Positions 21,554-30,484 of a DNA stretch of 64,000 nt are shown here, piece after piece. A model generated the notes under the pieces. That model was not told the DNA's origin. It made no database searches and was given only the letters and a program-made list of their open reading frames with translations. Each line of letters starts with the position of its first letter. Within the stretch, counting starts at the first letter, position 1. A program made the position numbers and the translations under genes. The DNA lies in assembly GCA_963931865.1 (NCBI GenBank), contig OZ007518.1:8174361-8238360 (forward strand), written 5' to 3'. The stretch comes from Axinella damicornis (Eukaryota; Porifera; Demospongiae; Axinellida; Axinellidae).

Positions 21554-22438
21554 CCCTGGCCCTAACCATTTCTATATGCCGGACCAATTATTATTAATAA
21601 CCAAAAAAGAAGCTATAGTTATCTGAATCTGTACTGCAGGGATCAGCAACATGTAGCTACGTATGATCCTGGTTCAAGGGAGGTAGCTAGCTATATCCTA
21701 ATGAACTAGAAGATACTGAGCATAATCAATAATTTGCAAACAAGTAGCTAGCTATACAGAGATAAACTAGGGATATCACTGGGACCCGGCTAGATAAGTC
21801 ACATTGTGAACCCATCAGTAGTAACTCCTCACCAACCAAACGTTCTGGACATCCATGCTGAAGGGATCACCTGGCTAGACTACAACTCAAGCCGCTGCAC
21901 TTTCACAGAAAGTAGTAGGGTTATAGGGTTAATTAAGCTATAGGACAGTAACCGACTAAAGGGAGATGGTGTCGGCTGACAATATTAATCCTTGGGTTTA
22001 GCCACGGCCTGGTATCGAGGGTAGCAGCTACCTTGGATACTTGTTGATTTCAGTAATAAATGTCCCTGTGTGTTCAGTGATGTCCTGCATATTCATTTCT
22101 GCATCAGATTTAGCTTCAACATATGCATGTCACTGCTGCCTTTGAACCTTACCGAAAGCGGCGCGCGGGCCTGGGAACGAGGCCATAAAATGTCTCGGTC
22201 CATATCCGTGAGCTGAGAGGGGCGTGGCTGGGAAGGCCTCTAGAGCTAGCTAGCTTAGCTGGCTAGCGCTGTGGCATGTGTGGCGTATAGTCTAAGACGA
22301 CTACGACCTATTTCTGCAGTAGGTTTTAGGTCGATTATGAGCACTGGTTGCAACTTTTCACGCGCGAAACTTTTCACGCGCTCGTGTTAGGCGTAGTTTA
22401 ATTTCAGAGGGGTTCCCTTTGTTTCACGGGAGCCCCAA

Positions 22439-22450
22439 ATTCACGTGACA
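22439..22450. promoter_or_regulatory. Shared CACGTG (E-box-like) motif upstream of lycopene-cyclase-like copy 1
   Basis: TTCACGTGACA lies about 265 bp before the ATG. TTTCACGTGA also occurs upstream of copy 2 (about 24344) and copy 3 (about 28173), within otherwise diverged flanks. The three-way conservation suggests a regulatory site; this is inference. Confidence 0.4.
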
Positions 22451-22706
22451 GAGTCACACCACCACATGCAGTTTGCAAATGGTAAGCTAGTTTGCAAAGT
22501 TCTGTGTAGCTACAGCAAATGTTAATCTGCATGTAGAAGTCTACCTATCAGTGTCTGCCTATACTGCATCGTTTTTCTTATCCATACAGATCTCTAGCTA
22601 GTTGTGTTGGCACATCTGCGCGCACACACTTCTGGTTACTGCATCATCCTTATCCAGTTCTGTGGTTGGTTGTAAGCGATTCCTGATTTGTGTGAATGGT
22701 GACACG

Positions 22707-23600
22707 ATGGAGAAACATCAATTAGCCATCATTGCAGTACTAACAGCAGCCACCTGGCTTCTGGGAGAACTCTGGATGAGCCAAACAAAATACACCTATG
22801 CTAGAACGCATATCTTCCTGTTAGCGCCGATAGTGCTCCTCTTTCTAGTTCCACCTGGACTGCTGAGCAAATCAAAATCAACAGTTCGTTTTGTTGGTTA
22901 TGCCATCGTGGCACTCCTCTGTGTGGTCGCGGTGGTGTTTTCAGTTCTGACGTGGGATCGTGAACTTTGGAGCAAAGGAGCTGTGTATCTAGGTGACACT
23001 TCGGAATCATTCGGAAGCATATTGGAAGTTCCATATGAAGAAGTATTTTGGTGTGTAGACCACACTATATTCGCTGGATTCTGGGTAATGAACATTTGGC
23101 GTGCTGACAGACCTGTGCCCAAGACTCGTGGGAACAATCTAGTTGGAATTCGTTGTGCAGCTGCTGTGGCTTGCCTGGCCATTGCCTACTACGGGTATGT
23201 ACTCCTAGGGAAAGAACCAAAGTACTTCTACTTGGCTGTGCAACTGATGTGGATGTTGCCTAATATAGCAATCCAATATTTTCTTGTTGGACACATGTAT
23301 GTGCAGTATGCACGCGAGTATATTTTGGGAATCATGGTGCCGTCGTTGTATATCATTGGAATCGACACCTGGGCAAGGTTCAGAAATGTTTGGCGCATTT
23401 CTGAGGAACTTGTGGTGGAAGAGGCTGTTTCTGGATTGGTGTTGGAAGAGACGTTGGTGTATGTTCTGACGACGGCGTTGATAGTTCAAGGAGTCATTGG
23501 AGCACTGAGGTCGACAGAGATATACTTGGCAATAAGACCAATCGTGAAAGGCTCTCCATTGAAACTATTTGCTCTCACGTTTGTATGGGGAGAGAACTAG
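22707..23600 (+). CDS. Lycopene-cyclase-like integral membrane protein, copy 1 (297 aa)
   Basis: A single-exon polytopic protein of 297 residues with about seven hydrophobic segments. It appears to contain two tandem lycopene-cyclase-type repeats, as in fungal CrtYB/CarRP N-termini and bacterial CrtYc-CrtYd pairs. Repeat 1: YTYARTHIFLLAPI (29-42), TWDRELWSKGA (82-92), FGSILEVPYEEVFW (102-115). Repeat 2: YILGIMVPSLYIIGID (205-220), then GLVLEETLVYVLTT (243-256). The PYEE and LEE glutamates (111/112 and 247/248) match the paired acidic motifs of that fold. The segment after PYEE, ending in PVPKTRG, also resembles the fungal proteins. The family cyclises lycopene to beta- or gamma-carotene in membranes. 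There is no phytoene-synthase domain fused or adjacent. Actual substrate in an animal is unknown. The ATG at 22707 aligns with the starts of copies 2 and 3; an upstream in-frame start at 22602 is not conserved. Confidence 0.75.
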   Translation: MEKHQLAIIAVLTAATWLLGELWMSQTKYTYARTHIFLLAPIVLLFLVPPGLLSKSKSTVRFVGYAIVALLCVVAVVFSVLTWDRELWSKGAVYLGDTSESFGSILEVPYEEVFWCVDHTIFAGFWVMNIWRADRPVPKTRGNNLVGIRCAAAVACLAIAYYGYVLLGKEPKYFYLAVQLMWMLPNIAIQYFLVGHMYVQYAREYILGIMVPSLYIIGIDTWARFRNVWRISEELVVEEAVSGLVLEETLVYVLTTALIVQGVIGALRSTEIYLAIRPIVKGSPLKLFALTFVWGEN

Positions 23601-24072
23601 TTCTGTTTTGTACGTATTTTGTTGACAGTAACAAACAAGTTCAACTTAGCTAATTCGGACTGAAAGTGGCCAGTTTTAGAGTTGCTTGCCTCTCAAAAAA
23701 GTTCACCTGGACTGATAATATTATATCCAGTGCATGTTTTCTAAGTTTTGATCTGCTGATGATTTTGGCTCTATATATAGCTATAGCTATATATAGCTAT
23801 AGGTCATTTGGAAACACTACTATAATTTATCTAACAGCATGAAGCTAGTTTTTTCCTGAGCATCATATTTGCTGCAGTCATCTTGCATAAATGGTCCTGT
23901 CCAGCATCTTATCAGCTGGGTATCTGTCATCGATCATCACTGACTCATTTATGCAATCCCCAACTTCATTATACACGTATGCATGGATCGACTGTGTAGG
24001 GAGGGAGTTTGTACATTATGACACCCTTCGCAACTCACATGCATTCTCAGGGGAAACACTCACAATTGTGGG

Positions 24073-24126
<54 letters not shown>
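24073..24126. repeat. (CAA)n microsatellite, about 17 units
   Basis: A near-perfect run of CAA triplets. It sits in an open frame (23891-24136) that would give a poly-Gln tail, but nothing else in that frame looks coding. Confidence 0.9.
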
Positions 24127-24450
24127 GAATATATAATATTTGGGGGAGTTAGTCAGCCCTTCACCTCACACCTCAGCAGGCTTCACAAATTAGCTGAAAT
24201 ACGCCAGTGCTGAATGCGCATGCGTGCCATGCACGGGAACCTGTGTCGTGGAGGGAGGTGCAAACTTTATGCAACAAAACGTAAGCTTGTATATATAACG
24301 TTGCGTTCGTAGTTGTGAAACTCACCGCTTGCGACGATAACATTTCACGTGATTGACCTTGACCCTTAAAGTACTGCGGATCAATATTAATGGTAGGTTC
24401 AATCTGTGCAGGTAGATACATGTAGCTAGGCAATTGCAAATAACATGTGC

Positions 24451-24692
24451 AGGTAAGGTAGGGCGGGGTATAATTCGGGCCACGGGGTAATTCGGGCCAC
24501 TTCAACGTTGCAACAGGAAAGAAGCATCCATTGGATTCTTGCTTCTAGTGAGTTGTAGGCAGGTTGAGTCCATGGATATACATAGCCTGAAGTTTGCCTA
24601 AAGTCTGTCCGTTTTTAGCTAGTTACCGTTGACCTGAAGTTGAAGTGGCCCGAATTACCCAGTGGCCCGAATTACCCCGCCCTACCTTACCT
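24451..24692. mobile_element. MITE with ~55-bp inverted ends and internal repeats, 242 bp, in copy 2's promoter
   Basis: The left end AGGTAAGGTAGGGCGGGGTA is the reverse complement of the right end, which ends CCCCGCCCTACCTTACCT. Each arm also holds two copies of AATTCGGGCCAC. Copy 3's upstream region aligns on both sides without this insert (CTGCAAATA... and CTCTGCT.A.TTACTGCAT), so it is an insertion after duplication. Confidence 0.8.
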
Positions 24693-24771
24693 CTGCTCAC
24701 TGCATCATTCATTTTTATCCAGTTCTCTCTGGCTGGTTGCGTGAAAACTTTGATTTGTGAATAGTGGCACG

Positions 24772-25664
24772 ATGGAGAAACGTCAATTTGCCATCATTGC
24801 TGTACTAACAGCAGCTGCCTGGTTTCTGGGTGATCTCTGGATGAGCCAAACGAAGTTCACCTACACCAGAATGCACATCTTCATGTTTGCGCCCATAGTG
24901 CTTCTCTTTCTAGTTCCGCCAGGACTGCTGAGCAAATCAAACCCAACCGTGCGTTTTGTTGGTTATGCCATCGTGGCGCTCCTCTGTGTGGTCGCGGTGG
25001 TGTTTTCAGTTCTGACGTGGGATCGTGAGCTTTGGAGCAGCGGAGCTGTGTTTATTTGTGACACTTTGGAATCATTTGGAAGCATATTGGCAGTTCCATA
25101 TGAAGAAGTTGTGTGGTGTGTTGACCACACCATCTTAGTTGGGTTTTGGGTGATGAGCATTTGGCGTGCTGACAGGCCTGTCCCTAAGGCACCTGGGAGT
25201 AGTCTACTTGGAACTCGTTGTGCAGCTGCCGTGGCTTGCCTGGCCATTGGCTTCTATGGTTACGTACTGCTAGGAAAAGAACTGAAGTACTTCTATCTGG
25301 GTGTACAGCTGGTGTGGATACTCCCAAATCTAGCAATTGAATCTTTTTTGGCGGACACTTGTACGTGCCGTATGCACGTGAGTATGTTTTGGGGATCATT
25401 GTACCCTCGTTGTATATCATTGGAGTCGACAAGTGGGCAACATACAGAAATGTTTGGTGCATTTCGGAGGACTTTGTAGTGGGAGTATCCGTCTTTGGAA
25501 TGGTGTTTGAACAGGAGTTGGTGTACGTTCTGACAACAATGTTGGTGGTACATGGAGTCATTGCAGCACTGAGGTCGACAGAGATATACTTGGCAGTAAG
25601 ACCACTCGTGAAAGGCTCTCCTTTGAAAGTATTTGCTCTTGTATCACTATGGGGAGAGGACTAG
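24772..25664 (+). pseudogene. Lycopene-cyclase-like protein, copy 2, with a 1-nt frameshift
   Basis: Collinear with copies 1 and 3 over its whole length. From the ATG at 24772 the frame runs through WDRELW, VPYEEVVWCVDHTI and the middle membrane segments, then shifts at the T6 run 25344-25349. There it has one base fewer than the other copies. The remaining third (PYAREYVLGIIVPSLYIIGVD..., FGMVFEQELVYVLTT, ending LWGED) continues open in another frame to 25664. A single homopolymer base is a classic sequencing or assembly error, so this may be a live gene. The rest carries no other lesion, which argues for a recent event or an artefact. The second motif reads FEQE, where copy 1 has LEET. Confidence 0.7.
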
Positions 25665-25944
25665 TTCAATAGCTGCTGAGTGTATTTTGGTATCATTCGA
25701 CTTCTTGTTGAAAATATGCCAGGTTGTAAGTAACTAGCTGAGCTAGCTGTATTTTGGATCGTAGTTTTGACATGAATTATTGGAAGCTGGGCAATAGTTG
25801 TCAGGCCGTACGTAGCACTTGAAGAATTATTCTGCTGTGTACTTGTACTGTATGAACAACCAGCCCCCAAAAGGCCTACGAGACACAACTGCTACATGAG
25901 CAGCCTGGGAATGGGATTGGGTATACAAACTTGAGTTTGCCAAC

Positions 25945-26147
25945 ATGGCGCGTCATTTGGCAGAAGGGGGAGGGGCTGATTTTCAGCCAAGCCCTGGAGT
26001 ATTGCAAGTTATTGCTGAGGTGCATTTGGAGATCAGTGGTTTAGAGAGAGCCCTGCATGGAGGGTACGGTGCTGAGGCAGAGTTCAGGAATTGTGCTGGA
26101 TGCAGATTAGATCGTTGCCGTATCGTTCATGCATTGTATCAAGAGTT
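25945..26147 (+). other. Duplicated open segment downstream of copy 2 (function unknown)
   Basis: The frame starting MARHLAEGGGADFQPSPG reads through EVHLEISGLERALHGG and CRIVHALYQ before running into a hairpin element. A diverged relative follows copy 3 at about 29739-29955 (GGAGGGGCTGATT, then TGCTGAGGTGCATTTGGAGA). This shows that the segment was copied with the lycopene-cyclase-like genes. It may be part of a real exon, an untranslated flank or an old repeat. I do not recognise a domain. Confidence 0.35.
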
Positions 26148-26191
26148 TAGCCTCGTTCCCAGGCCGCGTGGGAGGCCTGGGAACGAAGCTA
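26148..26191. repeat. TAGCCTCGTTCCCAGG hairpin element
   Basis: Arms TAGCCTCGTTCCCAGGCC and GGCCTGGGAACGAAGCTA face each other across a short loop. Flanks ATCAAGAGTT and ATCAAGATTT look like a decayed ~9-bp target duplication. Confidence 0.75.
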
Positions 26192-26524
26192 ATCAAGATT
26201 TCAGCTGTTGTACAGGTAAGAGTCTAGAGATTCATAAGCAGTACAGGATAGCCAGTGCAAACCTAGGTAGCTAACCCTATTCACTTTTTCCGAGTGCGAT
26301 CCAACAGCGGCTATCCCCGGCCCCATGGCTGACCGTCCAGCCTCTCGCCACACCCACTACGGGAAGACAGCGAACAAAACAAGATCCTCCCCCGCGCGTG
26401 CGCAAGCCATGGCTGTAGCTGTACGGGGGGCGATTACACGTGTCATGACCTATTTCTGTTGAGTGGATCAGCAAACCCAAAACAAAGAAATCCGAGTCGC
26501 TCCTCCAGGACTGCCGTGGCCCCT

Positions 26525-28110
26525 TTTAGGCCCTCCGTATTTCCCGGAACGGAACGGACCGGAACGGAACGTTCCGGATCGGAAACACCACCTTATTCCA
26601 CGGAACGGACCAAGGGTCAAAGTACAGCTAGGACTGTCGCCGGCCGCGCCCTGAGGAACGGTGAACTGAAGCTATCGTGAGGAACGGGTTTTTTGGACAC
26701 ACTTTCGACTTACATGTAGGATAGAGTGGACGAGTATTTATGGAAGTTGTAACAGAGACTGAAGGAGCTGGTATTTGCCGCTGAAAGACCCCGGGCCCAT
26801 GAACTCAGCCCGGCTTGAAACTGGCACCCGATTATTACTTTGTCATGATAGTCATTCAACTGTCAATGGCAGGTTTGTATTTGGTTGGAATTTGTTGAAC
26901 TTGAGCCCATCATGTGCACAATAGCATGGTAATGTCGTACAAAATAGTTTTGCAGTCCTGTACGCATCTTTCTTCAGCCACCCACACTGGCCATAACTTT
27001 GCTTGCTGCTTTACCAGGTAGGCGGTTTCTGCTGGTGGCAGTCAACAAGTCATCTGTGTAAAGAATGAAATTCATAAGAAAATGAACTCAAATTAAGCCT
27101 GTCCTCAAGGGGGTTACCCCATTTTAAGTTACGATACTACACTTGTGCAGTAATCATCCTGAGGTATGCGTGCTTGTGCATGTAGACTCCTGTGCATGCC
27201 AGTGACTGGTGTATGCATATATACGTGGATGCATCATGTCATCTTGTAATGTCCATGTGAGTTGAGTTCTTGTGTAACTGTTCTCTGTGGACATCAGTTA
27301 GTTCAGTACTCTGAACCCCTAACTCTATACTCACCATCATCTCCCACCCACCCAACCCCTAGCCTCGTTCCCAGGCCTCCGCCCAGACTTTATCTCGCAG
27401 CCGCGCCACAGCTGCGAGATAAAGTCTGGGCGGAGGCCTGGGAACGAGGCTACCCAACCCCCCCTTCCCACTGTTGACGCAATGCTTTGGCACCGACAAG
27501 ATCTCCAAAGGGGCTGGGTGCATGGCAGAGTGGGATCACGTATGCACGCTGTCATTCTGTGCCCATGGGAGAAGGCTGCTCTGCACTTTCAAAGCGGTCT
27601 TATACTGACTGTGAGTAAATTACTTACGTGCCTGTACTCAAAAACACTATGTAATTATGCAGCATCACCAAGAATATCAGGTTCAATTCACTGTAATAGT
27701 TGAGTCCAGTAGAGAAGTCTGCATTTGCTGACATTGTCAGCAGACTCAGTACTACAGCAAAATTCTTTCAGTGTGCTGCTACCTTTGTCAAGGTATTCCA
27801 TGTCTACTACTGCATTGTACATGTACTACATGTCCAAGATCAGTGAAGATTCTCCTCAGGACAAACTTTGGTAGTCTCACGGGGCCAGACCTAACTGGTG
27901 GGAAGTTGTGAAGTCACATTCAATCCACATCTACCTTCATTGTTTCTGTCTGTTGCCCTGAAGAAAGTAGTAGGAGCGAAGTTGTAGTCCTAGCTGTACT
28001 TTGACCTTTGGTCCGTTCCGTGGAATAAGGTTGTGTTTCCGGTCCGGAACGTTCCGTTCCGTTCCGTTCCGTTCCGTTCCGTTCCGGGAAATACGGAGGG
28101 CCCCACTTTT
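26525..28110. repeat. Large inverted-repeat element (about 1.6 kb) with CGGAAC-rich arms
   Basis: The left arm (about 26525-26640: GGCCCTCCGTATTTCCCGGA, a GGAACGGAACGTTCCGG-type tract, then AGGGTCAAAGTACAGCTAGG) is reverse-complemented at about 27985-28105. CTTTTA flanks both ends, suggesting a short target duplication. The interior holds no recognisable transposase, so this would be a non-autonomous element. The arms contain tandem GGAAC units that vary in number between the two sides. Confidence 0.65.
27360..27452. repeat. Hairpin element with 42-bp perfect arms and 9-bp target duplication
   Basis: The arms start TAGCCTCGTTCCCAGGCCTC and are perfectly complementary over 42 bp, with a 9-bp loop. 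CCCAACCCC directly precedes and follows the element. It lies nested inside the 26525-28110 element. Confidence 0.85.
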
Positions 28111-28347
28111 ACGCACTGCCACGTGTTGAGGGAATAGAGGAGGTCCCTCTATTACTTCGCGATTGTTCCAAATTTCACGTGACAGCATGGTGAATTGACC
28201 TTTACCTCTGAAGCACTCCAAAAGGTAGGTTGTTCACAGAACTGCAAATATACGTCTGCATTCACCTCTGCTTAGTTACTGCATTTTTGTTTTTTCTTCT
28301 AGTTCTCTGCCTGACTGTGCAATCTCTGATTTGTGAATAGTGGCACG

Positions 28348-29247
28348 ATGGAGAAACGTCAATTAGCCATCATTGCAGTACTGACAGCAGTCGCCTGGGT
28401 TCTGGCAGAACTCTGGATGAGCCAAACAAAATACACCTATGCTAAAACACATATCTTCCTATTAGCGCCGATAGTGCTCCTCTTTCTAGTTCCACCTGGA
28501 CTGCTTAGCAAATCAAACCCAACAGTTCGTTTTGTTGGTTATTCTATCTTGGCACTCCTCTGTGTGGTCGCGGTGGTGTTTTCAGTTCTGACGTGGGATC
28601 GTGAGCTTTGGAAGAAGGGAGCTGTGTTTCTAGGTGACATCAGTACTATGGAATCCTTTGGAAGCATATTGAAAGTTCCGTATGAAGAAGCATTGTGGTG
28701 TGCAGACCACACCATCTTCGTTGGATTCTGGATAATGGGCATTTGGCGTGCTGACAGACCTGTGCCTAAGACACGTGGGAGTAGTCTACTTGGATTTCGT
28801 TGTGCAGCTGCTGTGGCTTTCCTGGCCATTGGCTACTACGGGTATGTACTCCTAGGAGAAGAACCACGGTACTTCTACTTGGCTGTGCAACTGATGTGGA
28901 TATTTCCGGTTCTGGGGATCCAATATATTCTTGGCGGACACTTGCTTGTGCCGTATGCCCGTGAGTATGTTTTGGGAATCGTCGTACCATCTGTGTATAT
29001 CATTGGAATCGACAAGTGGGCGATATATAGAGATGTTTGGGGCGTTTCGGAGGAACATATAGTGGGAGCAGCTGTCTCTGGGTTGGTGTTTGAACAGGAA
29101 CTGGTGTATGTTCTGACAACGACGTTGGTAACACATGGAGTCATTGCAGCACTGAGGTTGGCAGAAATTTACGTGGCAATAAGACCGCTCGTGAAAGGAT
29201 CTCCTTTGAAAGTATTTGTTCTCACGTTACTATGGGGAGAGGACTAG
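28348..29247 (+). CDS. Lycopene-cyclase-like integral membrane protein, copy 3 (299 aa)
   Basis: An intact single-exon paralogue of copy 1 (299 residues). Repeat 1 motifs are TYAKTHIFLLAPI, TWDRELWKKGA and VPYEEALWCADHTI (Glu113/Glu114). Repeat 2 has IVVPSVYIIGID and GLVFEQELVYVLTT, where the second glutamate of copy 1's LEE pair is Gln (Glu249-Gln250). It carries a two-residue insertion (GDISTMESFG) before the first motif. The gene ends LWGED, like copy 2, so copies 2 and 3 are closer to each other than to copy 1. As in the other copies, the expected activity is intramembrane end-ring formation on a polyene such as lycopene, but the Gln change could alter it. The 5' UTR context (TTTGTGAATAGTGGCACGATGGAG) is nearly identical to copy 2. 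Confidence 0.75.
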   Translation: MEKRQLAIIAVLTAVAWVLAELWMSQTKYTYAKTHIFLLAPIVLLFLVPPGLLSKSNPTVRFVGYSILALLCVVAVVFSVLTWDRELWKKGAVFLGDISTMESFGSILKVPYEEALWCADHTIFVGFWIMGIWRADRPVPKTRGSSLLGFRCAAAVAFLAIGYYGYVLLGEEPRYFYLAVQLMWIFPVLGIQYILGGHLLVPYAREYVLGIVVPSVYIIGIDKWAIYRDVWGVSEEHIVGAAVSGLVFEQELVYVLTTTLVTHGVIAALRLAEIYVAIRPLVKGSPLKVFVLTLLWGED

Positions 29248-29449
29248 CTCACTAGCCAATGGCTTGTACATGTATTTGGAATGACATCAGCATTAGCTGA
29301 AGTCTAAGTACTGTATGCGGATCTATTTTGAACAAGACAACCTCAATGGTTAAATCTTGATTCTTGTGTCAAGTGTGTAAATGGTTCAAGCTGAAGGGTT
29401 TGGAGCACATTTGGAGAGTGCATATGAAAACAATGGAGGGCCAATATTG

Positions 29450-29600
29450 GAGCGAGTGGCTGGGTGCCAGGTAGTCAAAGCAATTTACCGCTAACAGTGA
29501 GGTTGCTGGTTGGAATCACACCACGGCATAGAATATCTCATCTCCTATAATCAGCTGTACTCAAAGAGTAGGCCTAGTAGGCATATTCTTGAAGGTGTTT
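29450..29600 (+). repeat. tRNA-derived SINE-like repeat
   Basis: GAGTGGCTGGGTGCCAGG resembles an A box region and GGTTGGAATCAC (about 29508) a B box. The downstream body (GTAGGCATATTCTTGAAGG) is shared with the copy at 32271-32450. This fits a tRNA-derived SINE. Confidence 0.5.
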
Positions 29601-30442
29601 TCACCAGGAATAGTTTATACCAATCGTTTGGTACTTTGGAGGAGATGCATATAAAGCTGTCAGTAGTTTGTATCAGCATTCATGCAGTTTCTACTTTTCC
29701 AGCCTCCTCGTGACCGCTCTGCACAGCTAGTGGTCTGATTGGCAGGAGGGGGAGGGGCTGATTCTAAGCTTGAAACCTGGTTCCGATCCCAATCCTTACC
29801 AGTTTGTGAACGGAACAGCACCCACGGGGTTTAAAGTACGGACTCCGGCCCTGCCGGTTAGGTACAGCTCGCGAGAATTATGCTGAGGTGCATTTGGAGA
29901 TCTGCGGTTCAGAGAGAGTCCTGGAGGCTGCTGAGACAGAGTTCTGGGAATGTAGGGATGGAGGCAAGTTGGGATTTGAGTGGTTCAGCTCGAGATCACT
30001 AAATTATTTTCCCACAGCTGGATGTTAATTTACAATCATGGGATGCGCTTTAATAGTCTCGAAACCAGGGCATGTGCCTGCATTCGAGTTGTCCTGTCGG
30101 AATGCAATATTATGTGTGGGCTCACTGGGCTAATTAGCGATCAAATTATGGTGATACTACGTGTACGACCTGCTCATTCCTCCCCCAAGGGGAGGTCACT
30201 CCAATAAGCAACACAGTCGCAGCTGCGAACTGCCGTATACTAAGGAAGGGGTGGAATCGCTACGCATTCGTCCGTATATTATCGCAAAGTCAATGGTCAA
30301 AGAGTGAAAATCAGCGCGGTCAACGGTCAAAGCCTCTAAAATCAGCGTGGTCAACAATCAAGCCGCGCAAAATAGCAGTCAAAGTTTTGACCCGTGGTCA
30401 CAGCTGTGACTGCAGTGCAGAGTCTATGGGCACGACCCCCCC

Positions 30443-30484
30443 TAGCCTCGTTCCCAGACCGTCTCGGGCCTGGGAACGAGGCTA
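30443..30484. repeat. TAGCCTCGTTCCCAG hairpin element
   Basis: Opposed arms with a short loop; GACCCCCCC precedes and GACCCCCAC follows, which is a near-perfect 9-bp target duplication. Confidence 0.75.

Larger units (their letters stand above)
15481..22060. repeat. Segmental duplication, unit 2 (contains PARP gene B and later insertions)
   Basis: It is collinear with 10588-15215, but longer because a foldback element (19397-20417) and a block of about 1.2 kb (20605-21777, including the hAT-like element) were inserted. The matching blocks after the insertions are AACCCATCAGTAGTAACT and AGGGATCACCTG..CTAGACTACAA. Ends are approximate. Confidence 0.75.
20605..22706. other. Intergenic between PARP gene B and the lycopene-cyclase-like cluster
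   Basis: No supported gene. The first 1.2 kb are an insertion relative to duplicated unit 1 and include the hAT-like element. Bases 21778-22060 are the end of the duplicated unit. An arm of the hairpin family (GGCCTGGGAACGAGGCC) is at about 22168. The last 300 bases form the 5' flank of the first lycopene-cyclase-like gene and hold a CACGTG motif at about 22442. Confidence 0.55.
23601..24771. other. Intergenic between lycopene-cyclase-like copies 1 and 2
   Basis: No gene supported. It holds a TATATAGCTATAG simple repeat at about 23770-23805, a CAA microsatellite, a TGCGCATGCGT palindromic motif at 24215-24225 that resembles a vertebrate NRF-1 site, a CACGTG motif at about 24346, and the inverted-repeat element at 24451-24692 just before copy 2. 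Confidence 0.55.
25665..28347. other. Intergenic between lycopene-cyclase-like copies 2 and 3
   Basis: No gene supported with confidence. Bases 25945-26147 hold an open segment related to sequence after copy 3. Two hairpin elements (26148-26191, 27360-27452) and a large inverted-repeat element (26525-28110) fill most of the rest. A CACGTG motif at about 28175 precedes copy 3. Confidence 0.55.

Noticed and set aside
23891..24136. Open frame ending in poly-Gln
   Set aside because: The Gln tract is a CAA microsatellite and the upstream part has no protein-like features or conservation near the other cyclase-like copies.
22707..29247. Cyclase-like genes as bacterial contamination
   Set aside because: They sit between animal genes on the same sequence, their intergenic DNA carries the same hairpin repeats as the rest of the window, and they duplicated in place.
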